From Pseudomonas mangrovi (GTDB lineage: Bacteria > Pseudomonadota > Gammaproteobacteria > Pseudomonadales > Pseudomonadaceae), in NCBI RefSeq assembly GCF_003052585.1, contig NZ_QASN01000020.1:186001-250000 (forward strand): 64,000 bases of DNA, written 5' to 3'. A program made the position numbers and the translations under genes. Position 1 is the stretch's first letter; each line of letters begins with the position of its first letter. Below are positions 57,602 to 64,000 of the stretch, piece by piece. A model generated the notes under the pieces. That model saw nothing but the letters and a program-made list of their open reading frames with translations, did not search any database and was not told the DNA's origin.

Positions 57602-59182
57602 TCAGTTGGCCAGATACAGGGTCAGGGTCTGGCCTGGCTTGAGGCTGCTCGGGCCTGTGCGCGGGTTCCAGCGTTGCAGGTGTGCCAGATCGACCTTGAA
57701 GCGCTTGGCGATCAGGTACAGCGAGTCGCCCCGACGCACCTGGTAATAGGTAATGTTCTGGCGGGCGGCGTTCTGCCGGCTGGCCACGTTGCCGGGCAGG
57801 CTAGTCGCAGGGCTGCCGCTCTCGATGCGCAGCACCTGGCCAAGCTTCAGCGCGTTACCTTGCAGGCTGTTCCAGCGCTTGAGATCCGTTACCGAGACGC
57901 CGTTGTCGCGCGCGATCTGCCAGAGGTTGTCGCCACTTTTCACCTTGTACTGCCGACTTGCGGGCGCCGGGCTGCTGTTGCTGGCAACCCGCTCCAGACT
58001 GCTGCTGCCGGGTATGGCGGGAATGCTGAGGACCTGGCCGATGCGCAGGTGGTTGCCCTTGAGCTCGTTGATCTCCTTGAGGGTGTTGACCGTGAGCTGG
58101 TGGCGATAGGCGATGGCGTGCAGGCTGTCCCCGGGCCGTACGGTGTATTGCTGCCAGTCGACCAGTTCCTTGTCGCCGAGCAGACTCAGGTTGGCGGCGA
58201 GTAGCTCGGCCTTGGCGGTCGGCACCAGCAGGTGATCCGGGCCGTCCATGGTGATGCGCTGCTTGTAGGCCGGATTCAGTGCCTGCAGTTCGTCCAATTC
58301 CAGTTCGGCCAGCTTGGCTACCCGATTCAGGTCCAGGCGCTGCTTGATCTGCACCTGTTCGAAGTAGGGTTCGTTGGCGATGGGTGCTAGGTTCAGCCCG
58401 TAGGCTTCCGGCGTACGTACCACCTGGGACAGGGCCAGCAGCTTGGGCACGTAGTCCTGGGTTTCCTTGGGCAGCGGCAGGTTCCAGTAGTCGGTGGGCA
58501 GTCCGAGCTTCTGATTGCGCTCGATTGCCCGGCTGACCGTGCCTTCGCCGGCGTTGTAGGCCGCCAGTGCCAGCAGCCAGTCACCGTTGAACATCTCGTG
58601 CAGACGGCCCAGGTAGGTCAGGGCTGCGTCGGTGGAGGCGGTGATGTCGCGACGGCCGTCGTACCAGTTGGTCTGGCGCAGATTGAAATGCCGACCGGTG
58701 GAGGGAATGAATTGCCAGAGCCCGGCGGCGTGGGCATGCGAGTAGGCGAGCGGGTTGTAGGCGCTCTCGATTGCCGGCAACAGGGCCAGCTCGAGCGGCA
58801 TGCCGCGCTCCTCGAGACGTTCGACGACATAGTGCAGATAAAGGCTGCCGCGCTCGCCGAGGACCTGCATATGCCGCGGATTGCTGGCGAACCACAGCCG
58901 CTGACGCTCGATGCGCGGATTGCTGGCAATCTGCTCCTGCAGCTGGAAGCCGATACGCATGCGCTCCCAGACGTCGGTCGGCAGGCTGCTGACGGGCTCT
59001 TCCAGCCACTCGCGCCGATCATCCAGGGCCAGCGCCCGATCGGTGTCCAGCCCCGGATCTTCCGGCGCGCCGACCTGCAGGTTCTGGCAACCCGCCAGGG
59101 TGAGAAGGGCGGGTAGGATCAGGGCGCGTGCGCACCGTGCCAATACTACGAGTCGAGGTGTTCCGTTAGTCGGCGACCACAT
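57602..59182 (-). CDS. mltD: membrane-bound lytic murein transglycosylase D
   Basis: The 526-residue lipoprotein (LAGC lipobox, Cys32) has an SLT catalytic domain with the acid Glu139 in LLPAIESAYNP and HAAGLWQFIPSTGRHF. Three LysM peptidoglycan-binding repeats follow (starting YTVRPGDSLHAIA, YKVKSGDNLWQIA and YQVRRGDSLYLIA). It cleaves glycan strands to anhydro ends, supplying muropeptides that NagZ later trims. Convergent with the HDOD gene, 7 bp apart. Confidence 0.96.
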   Translation of the reverse strand: MWSPTNGTPRLVVLARCARALILPALLTLAGCQNLQVGAPEDPGLDTDRALALDDRREWLEEPVSSLPTDVWERMRIGFQLQEQIASNPRIERQRLWFASNPRHMQVLGERGSLYLHYVVERLEERGMPLELALLPAIESAYNPLAYSHAHAAGLWQFIPSTGRHFNLRQTNWYDGRRDITASTDAALTYLGRLHEMFNGDWLLALAAYNAGEGTVSRAIERNQKLGLPTDYWNLPLPKETQDYVPKLLALSQVVRTPEAYGLNLAPIANEPYFEQVQIKQRLDLNRVAKLAELELDELQALNPAYKQRITMDGPDHLLVPTAKAELLAANLSLLGDKELVDWQQYTVRPGDSLHAIAYRHQLTVNTLKEINELKGNHLRIGQVLSIPAIPGSSSLERVASNSSPAPASRQYKVKSGDNLWQIARDNGVSVTDLKRWNSLQGNALKLGQVLRIESGSPATSLPGNVASRQNAARQNITYYQVRRGDSLYLIAKRFKVDLAHLQRWNPRTGPSSLKPGQTLTLYLAN

Positions 59183-59282
59183 TGGCTTGGGGTGAGTTCC
59201 GGGCGTTGGGGACCGGCGATTCTAGGAACGCACCCCTGGAGGGTCAAGCTTTGAGCGCCAAGGATGTGACGTGACCGAATGG

Positions 59283-60074
59283 TCAGAATCCATCCTTCCA
59301 GCGACGCAGGCGGGTGAAGACTTCCTCCGCGCCCAGTGTCTGCGGGTCTTCCGGCTGGCGAACACTGGCGATCACTTCAGGCTGCGTGCAGCGCAAAAAA
59401 GGATTGGTGGCAAGCTCCAGCGCAAGGTTGCTCGGCAGGCTGCAGCCTCCCTGCTCGCGCAGTGACTGTACCTGGCTCAGGCGATTGCCGACCAGACGGT
59501 TGCCGGGCTCGACGGTAGCGGCGAAGCGCAGGTTGGCCAGGGTGTATTCGTGGGTGCAGTAGATCCGCGTCAGTTCCGGTAGCGCCGCGAGGTGTTGCAG
59601 GGAGGCATGCATCTGCGCCGCGCTGCCTTCGAACAGGCGCCCACAGCCGGCGGCGAACAGCGTGTCACCGCAGAACAGCAGCGGTGTCCGGGCATGGTAG
59701 TAGGCGATGTGGTCAAGAGTATGTCCCGGCACTTCGAGCACCCGCAGCTGCATGCCGAGCACGTCCAGCGTGTCGCCCTCCTGCAGCGTCTGATCAACGA
59801 GGTGGGCAATCTTGTCGCCAGCAGGGCCATGGACGCGTGCGCCGAATGCCTGCTTCAGCGACTCGACGCCATTTACGTGGTCATAGTGGTGATGGGTGAT
59901 CAGGATGTCGCTGAGCTGCCACTGCGGATGCTCGGCCAGCCACTGGCGAACCGGGGCGGCATCGCCGGGGTCTACGACCGCGCAGCGTTGGCTGCCGGGG
60001 TCCTGCAGCAGCCATATATAGTTGTCGGTGAACGCGGGCAGGGCGTCGATCTTGATCACGGCTGGACTCGTCAT
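59283..60074 (-). CDS. gloB: hydroxyacylglutathione hydrolase (glyoxalase II)
   Basis: GloB hydrolyses S-lactoylglutathione to lactate and glutathione in methylglyoxal detoxification. The 263-residue metallo-beta-lactamase-fold enzyme has the binuclear metal site THHHYDH (residues 60-66), [32 protein letters not shown] and [14 protein letters not shown]. It is 100 bp upstream of mltD on the same strand and divergent from the methyltransferase-like gene. Confidence 0.96.
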   Translation of the reverse strand: MTSPAVIKIDALPAFTDNYIWLLQDPGSQRCAVVDPGDAAPVRQWLAEHPQWQLSDILITHHHYDHVNGVESLKQAFGARVHGPAGDKIAHLVDQTLQEGDTLDVLGMQLRVLEVPGHTLDHIAYYHARTPLLFCGDTLFAAGCGRLFEGSAAQMHASLQHLAALPELTRIYCTHEYTLANLRFAATVEPGNRLVGNRLSQVQSLREQGGCSLPSNLALELATNPFLRCTQPEVIASVRQPEDPQTLGAEEVFTRLRRWKDGF

Positions 60075-60273
60075 GGCGCAGGCTTTGGCGCAATCTTAGA
60101 GCCTGCTGCCGATCTGGCAAGCCGACCTCATGCGCAACGGGCAGCAGCAGGGTGGGGAGGCTGGGCGATCAGCCAGCCTCTGCCGGCGGATCTTCAATGC
60201 GGCAGTGCCGGCACCGGTGGATCCTCAACGGATTTGCCGGAAATCGCCGATAGCGAACAGGGTGGAGCACTCG

Positions 60274-61026
60274 ATGAGCGACGCAAGCGACAAGATCGAC
60301 CTGGCGCAGAATCATGCCGAGCGAGTGCGTGACTGGCTCGAATCACCACTGGGCAATCTGTTGCTCGCTGAGGAACACCGTCTGCTCGAGGAGGAGCTGG
60401 CCCGATACTTCGGCGGTTTTCTGGTGCACTACGGCATGCAGCGTGCTTCCGCCGCGCAGGCCACGCAGATTCAGCGCAACGTGCGCCTTGGTCCCGACGG
60501 CTGTGCTGCCGATGTCATCTGCGATGAAGAGTCCTGGCCGCTGTGCGAGCATGCGGCCGATGTGGTGGTGCTGCAGCATGCGCTGGACTTCTCGCTCTCG
60601 CCCCATGCGCTGCTGCGCGAAGCGGCGCATTCGGTGCGGCCGGGAGGGCACCTGCTAATAGTCGGGATCAATCCGTTCAGCACCTGGGGGCTGCGCAGCG
60701 TGCTGGCGCAGGATGTGCTCGGTGAAGCACGCTGCATCTCCGCCAGTCGCCTGGTGGACTGGCTGAACCTGCTGGGCTTCGCTCTGGAGAAACGCCGCGT
60801 CGGGTGCTATCGTCCGCCGCTCGCTTCGCCGGCCTGGCAGTCTCGCCTGGCCTGGCTCGAGCGTTTCGGCAGCAGCTGGCAGGCGCCAGCGGCCGGATTC
60901 TACATTCTCGTGGCGCGCAAGCTGGTGGTCGGCCTGAGGCCGTTACGCCCCAGCCGCCGCGAGCCCAGGGGCAAGCTGGTGCCGATGCCCGTAGCCAAGG
61001 TCAGCAGGCACCAATCGGAAAAGTGA
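60274..61026 (+). CDS. SAM methyltransferase-like protein with degenerate motif I
   Basis: The 250-residue protein has the late Rossmann motifs of class I methyltransferases ([43 protein letters not shown]). The usual glycine-rich motif I near residue 50 is replaced by [13 protein letters not shown]. It ends in a basic tail. The position between gloB and rnhA is the same as in other Pseudomonas as I recall; activity is unproven. The start at 60274 follows GGTGGAGCACTCG. rnhA starts 11 bp after its stop. Confidence 0.8.
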   Translation: MSDASDKIDLAQNHAERVRDWLESPLGNLLLAEEHRLLEEELARYFGGFLVHYGMQRASAAQATQIQRNVRLGPDGCAADVICDEESWPLCEHAADVVVLQHALDFSLSPHALLREAAHSVRPGGHLLIVGINPFSTWGLRSVLAQDVLGEARCISASRLVDWLNLLGFALEKRRVGCYRPPLASPAWQSRLAWLERFGSSWQAPAAGFYILVARKLVVGLRPLRPSRREPRGKLVPMPVAKVSRHQSEK

Positions 61027-61037
61027 TTCAAGCGTCG

Positions 61038-61481
61038 ATGAGCGATTACGTCGAGATCTATACCGACGGGGCCTGCAAGGGCAATCCCGGTCCGGGAGGC
61101 TGGGGCGCCCTGCTGGTGTGCAAGGGTGTCGAGCGCGAACTCTGGGGTGGCGAGCCGGCCACCACCAACAACCGCATGGAACTGATGGCCGCCATTCGTG
61201 CGCTGGGCGAGCTCAAGCGTGCCTGCCAGGTGCGTCTGGTCACCGACTCCGAATACGTCATGCGCGGCATCCAGGAGTGGATGCCCGGCTGGAAGAAGCG
61301 CGGCTGGAAAACCTCCGCCCGCCAGCCGGTGAAGAATGCCGATCTCTGGCAACTGCTCGACGAGCAGGTCGGTCGTCACCAGGTGACCTGGGAATGGGTG
61401 CGCGGACATACCGGCCACCATGGCAATGAACGGGCCGACCAGTTGGCCAACCGCGGCGTGGACGAGGTGAGAAGAGCATGA
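61038..61481 (+). CDS. rnhA: ribonuclease HI
   Basis: RNase HI degrades RNA in RNA-DNA hybrids. The 147-residue protein has the carboxylates in [19 protein letters not shown] (Asp10), [13 protein letters not shown] (Glu48), [11 protein letters not shown] (Asp70) and [14 protein letters not shown] (Asp134), plus the basic handle WKKRGWKTS. The stop overlaps the dnaQ start (ATGA). Confidence 0.97.
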   Translation: MSDYVEIYTDGACKGNPGPGGWGALLVCKGVERELWGGEPATTNNRMELMAAIRALGELKRACQVRLVTDSEYVMRGIQEWMPGWKKRGWKTSARQPVKNADLWQLLDEQVGRHQVTWEWVRGHTGHHGNERADQLANRGVDEVRRA

Positions 61482-62224
61482 TTCGCAGTGTCGTACTGGA
61501 TACCGAAACCACCGGCATGCCGGTCGGCGATGGGCACCGCATCATCGAGATCGGTTGTGTCGAGCTGCTCGGCCGCAAGCCGACCGGTCGCCACTACCAT
61601 GTCTACCTGCAGCCGGATCGCGAAGTCGACGAGGGCGCGGTGGCGGTGCACGGCATTACCGATGACTTCCTCCTCGACAAGCCGCGCTTTCGTGATATCG
61701 CCGACGAGTTCTTCGAGTTCATCGAGGGCGCGCAGCTGATCATCCACAACGCCGCGTTCGACATCGGCTTCATCAGTAACGAGTTCGCTCTGCTCGGGCA
61801 GCGCGAGCGTGCCGATGTCAGCGACTACTGCAGCATTCTCGATACCCTGCTGATGGCGCGCGAGCGTCACCCGGGGCAGCGCAACAGCCTGGATGCGCTG
61901 TGCAAGCGCTATGGCGTCGACAACTCCGGCCGTGATCTGCACGGCGCCTTGCTCGATGCCGAGATTCTCGCCGACGTCTACCTGACCATGACCGGTGGCC
62001 AGACCAGCCTGTCGCTGGCCGGTAACGCCTCCGACGGACAGGAAGGTGGCGGTACCGCTGCCAGCGAGATTCGCCGCCTGCCGGCCGAGCGTCCGCGAAC
62101 GCCAGTGCTGCAGGCCAGTGCCGCGGAGCTCGAGGCGCATCAGGCGCGGCTGGCGGCGATCGCCAAGGCGGCCGGTGCGCTCGCGCTCTGGGCTCGTCTC
62201 GAGGGTGAAGCCGCCGAAGCCTGA
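61478..62224 (+). CDS. dnaQ: DNA polymerase III epsilon subunit (proofreading exonuclease)
   Basis: DnaQ is the 3'-5' proofreading exonuclease of the replicase. The 248-residue protein has ExoI ([21 protein letters not shown]), ExoII ([12 protein letters not shown]) and ExoIII ([19 protein letters not shown]), and a C-terminal tail that binds the polymerase. Start overlaps the rnhA stop, so RNase HI and DnaQ are coupled as usual. Confidence 0.97.
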   Translation: MIRSVVLDTETTGMPVGDGHRIIEIGCVELLGRKPTGRHYHVYLQPDREVDEGAVAVHGITDDFLLDKPRFRDIADEFFEFIEGAQLIIHNAAFDIGFISNEFALLGQRERADVSDYCSILDTLLMARERHPGQRNSLDALCKRYGVDNSGRDLHGALLDAEILADVYLTMTGGQTSLSLAGNASDGQEGGGTAASEIRRLPAERPRTPVLQASAAELEAHQARLAAIAKAAGALALWARLEGEAAEA

Positions 62225-62294
62225 GGCGTGGCTGGGAGTCACGGCGGTGCTGGAGTAGTCTCAGGCAGAGTATCTCTGCCCAGGGGCCAGGCCC

Positions 62295-64000
62295 ATGCAT
62301 GCCGACCTGCAATTCCCGATTCTCATCGTTCATCGCGACATCAAGGCCGACACGGCGACCGGCGAGCGTATTCGTGCGATTGCCGCAGAGCTTGAACGCA
62401 GCGGTTTCGCCGTGCTGTTCGCGGTGCATGCGCAGGAGGCGCGCCTGGTGGCGGCGACCCACCACGGGCTGGCTTGCATTCTGGTCGCGGCCGAAGGCGC
62501 AGGGGACAGCCAGCAGCGTTTGCGCGAGGTGCTTGAGCTGATTCGCATCGCCCGGGCGCGGGCCCCGCAACTGCCGATCTTTGCCGTGGGCGAGCAACTG
62601 ACCATCGAGAACGCGCCGGCCGAAGCCTTCCCCGACCTCAATCAGCTGCGCGGCATCCTCTATCTGTTCGAAGACACCGTGCCTTTCCTCGCGCGTCAGG
62701 TGGCTCGTGCCGTGCGGGTCTATCTGGACGGACTGCTGCCACCGTTTTTCAAGGCACTGGTACAGCACACGGCGCAGTCGCACTACTCCTGGCATACCCC
62801 CGGTCACGGCGGTGGCGTGGCCTATCGCAAGAGCCCGGTCGGCCAAGCGTTCCACCAGTTCTTTGGCGAGAACACGTTGCGCTCGGACCTGTCGGTTTCA
62901 GTGCCGGAACTGGGCTCGCTGCTCGATCACAGCGGTCCGCTGGGCGAAGCCGAAGCGCGGGCAGCGCGCAATTTCGGCGCCGACTTCACCTTCTTCGTCA
63001 TCAACGGCACTTCCACCGCGAACAAGATCGTCTGGCACGCCATGGTCTGCCGTGATGATCTGGTACTGGTCGATCGCAACTGCCACAAGTCGATCCTCCA
63101 CGCGATCATCATGACCGGCGCGATCCCGCTGTACCTGACGCCGACCCGCAACGAGCTGGGCATCATCGGCCCGATTCCGCCCAGCGAATTCACGGCCGAG
63201 TCGATCGCCCGCAAGGTCGCCGCTTGCCCGCTGGCCGCAGGACGGGAGGCCCGGGTGCGCCTGGCGGTGGTGACCAACTGCACCTACGACGGGCTCTGCT
63301 ACAACGCCGAGATGATTCGCAGCGGGCTGGGTGATGCGGTTGAGGTGCTGCATTTCGACGAAGCCTGGTTCGCCTACGCCGCCTTTCATGAGTTCTACGC
63401 CGGTCGTTACGGCATGGGCACCTATGGTGACGAGCAGGGCCCGCTGGTGTTCAGCACCCACTCCACGCACAAGCTGCTTGCTGCCTTCAGCCAGGCGTCG
63501 ATGATCCACGTGCAGGATGGCGGCAAGCGCCGCTTCGACGCCGACCGCTTCAACGAGGCCTTCATGATGCACATCTCGACCTCGCCGCAGTACAGCATCC
63601 TGGCTTCGCTGGACGTGGCCTCGGCGATGATGGAAGGGCCGGCCGGGCGGTCGTTGATCCAGGAGACATTCGACGAGGCGCTGAGCTTTCGCCGAGCGCT
63701 GGCGAGCCTGGGCCGCAACCTGGCCGAAGACGACTGGTGGTTCGCCATCTGGCAGCCGCCGACGGTGGACGACGCGGGACCGCTGCCGCAGGACTGGTCG
63801 CTGCGCCCTGACGAGGACTGGCACGGCTTCGGCGACCTGGCCGAGGATTACGTGCTGCTCGATCCGATCAAGGTGACCCTGGTGATGCCCGGCCTCACCG
63901 CAGGCGGGCGGCTGGACGAGCGCGGCATCCCTGCGGCGGTGGTCAGCAAGTTCCTCTGGGAGCGTGGACTGGTGGTGGAGAAGACCGGTCTGTATTCGTT
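62295..64000 (+). CDS. ldcA: Orn/Lys/Arg decarboxylase, LdcA-type lysine decarboxylase (runs off the window)
   Basis: The frame is open from the ATG at 62295 to the window end (568 complete codons); the family is about 750 residues, so about a quarter is missing. It has an N-terminal wing domain (LIVHRDIKADTATGERI), HTPGHGGGVAYRKSPVG, NGTSTANKIVWH, FDEAWFAYAAFHEF and the PLP-lysine motif STHSTHKLLAAFSQAS. LdcA makes cadaverine from lysine in P. aeruginosa; substrate here is inferred from close motif match. A second ATG lies two codons downstream. Confidence 0.9.
   Translation, partial: MHADLQFPILIVHRDIKADTATGERIRAIAAELERSGFAVLFAVHAQEARLVAATHHGLACILVAAEGAGDSQQRLREVLELIRIARARAPQLPIFAVGEQLTIENAPAEAFPDLNQLRGILYLFEDTVPFLARQVARAVRVYLDGLLPPFFKALVQHTAQSHYSWHTPGHGGGVAYRKSPVGQAFHQFFGENTLRSDLSVSVPELGSLLDHSGPLGEAEARAARNFGADFTFFVINGTSTANKIVWHAMVCRDDLVLVDRNCHKSILHAIIMTGAIPLYLTPTRNELGIIGPIPPSEFTAESIARKVAACPLAAGREARVRLAVVTNCTYDGLCYNAEMIRSGLGDAVEVLHFDEAWFAYAAFHEFYAGRYGMGTYGDEQGPLVFSTHSTHKLLAAFSQASMIHVQDGGKRRFDADRFNEAFMMHISTSPQYSILASLDVASAMMEGPAGRSLIQETFDEALSFRRALASLGRNLAEDDWWFAIWQPPTVDDAGPLPQDWSLRPDEDWHGFGDLAEDYVLLDPIKVTLVMPGLTAGGRLDERGIPAAVVSKFLWERGLVVEKTGLYS

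Overview
The window is ordinary-looking chromosome from a Pseudomonas-type gammaproteobacterium. It is GC-rich and densely coded. Several blocks follow the gene order I remember from Pseudomonas aeruginosa and relatives: psrA-nagZ-mtnP; folE-Smr-hydrolase-prmB-(2 genes)-aroC-MFS-mtnBDC-speE; lpxH-ppiB-glnS-cysS-folD-tRNAs-tig-clpP-clpX-lon-hupB-ppiD-fabI-nppABCD-mltD-gloB-rnhA-dnaQ-ldcA. These blocks are not adjacent in P. aeruginosa, so this is probably another species of the genus. I see no prophage, insertion sequence, integron or CRISPR array.

Layout. 1-8.7 kb: the end of a TetR regulator (PsrA), an L,D-transpeptidase, nagZ, mtnP, pyrF, two oxidoreductases, a MarR regulator facing an aminotransferase, and a GST. 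8.8-18.9 kb: glutaredoxin, folE, an Smr protein, an isochorismatase-fold hydrolase with an altered nucleophile, prmB, a GNAT-like membrane-tethered protein, an alpha/beta hydrolase, aroC, an MFS transporter and mtnB-mtnD-mtnC. 19-20.9 kb: ogt and speE. SpeE makes methylthioadenosine, and MtnP, MtnB, MtnD and MtnC recycle it, so much of methionine salvage lies in one window.

20.9-26.7 kb is the most interesting part. Four genes in a row encode a circularly permuted ATP-grasp enzyme, an alpha-E protein, a transglutaminase-like protease and Anbu, the bacterial proteasome homologue. The region upstream of the first gene has the full arrangement of an RpoN promoter: an NtrC-like dyad, an IHF-like site and a -24/-12 element with exact GG-N10-GC spacing. 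I infer nitrogen-limitation control of this poorly understood peptide-ligation and proteolysis system. A RraB-like gene lies divergently upstream, followed by a DUF2235 hydrolase.

26.7-31.7 kb is an envelope-related accessory stretch: an MscS channel, a periplasmic rhodanese, a 31-residue membrane microprotein, a Gly/Thr-rich low-complexity secreted protein, small membrane proteins, a lipoprotein and PlsC. 31.7-47.8 kb holds lpxH, ppiB, glnS, cysS, a diguanylate cyclase, folD, three tRNA genes (Arg, His, Leu) and the protein-quality-control block tig-clpP-clpX-lon-hupB-ppiD, with a likely sigma32 promoter before lon and a strong sigma70 promoter before hupB. 47.8-56 kb is the five-gene Npp peptide-nucleoside ABC transporter, with fabI 19 bp downstream. 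56-64 kb holds an HDOD-GAF protein, mltD, gloB, a methyltransferase-like gene, rnhA, dnaQ and the first three quarters of ldcA, which runs off the end.

All functions are read from motifs and remembered family features. No database search was possible.
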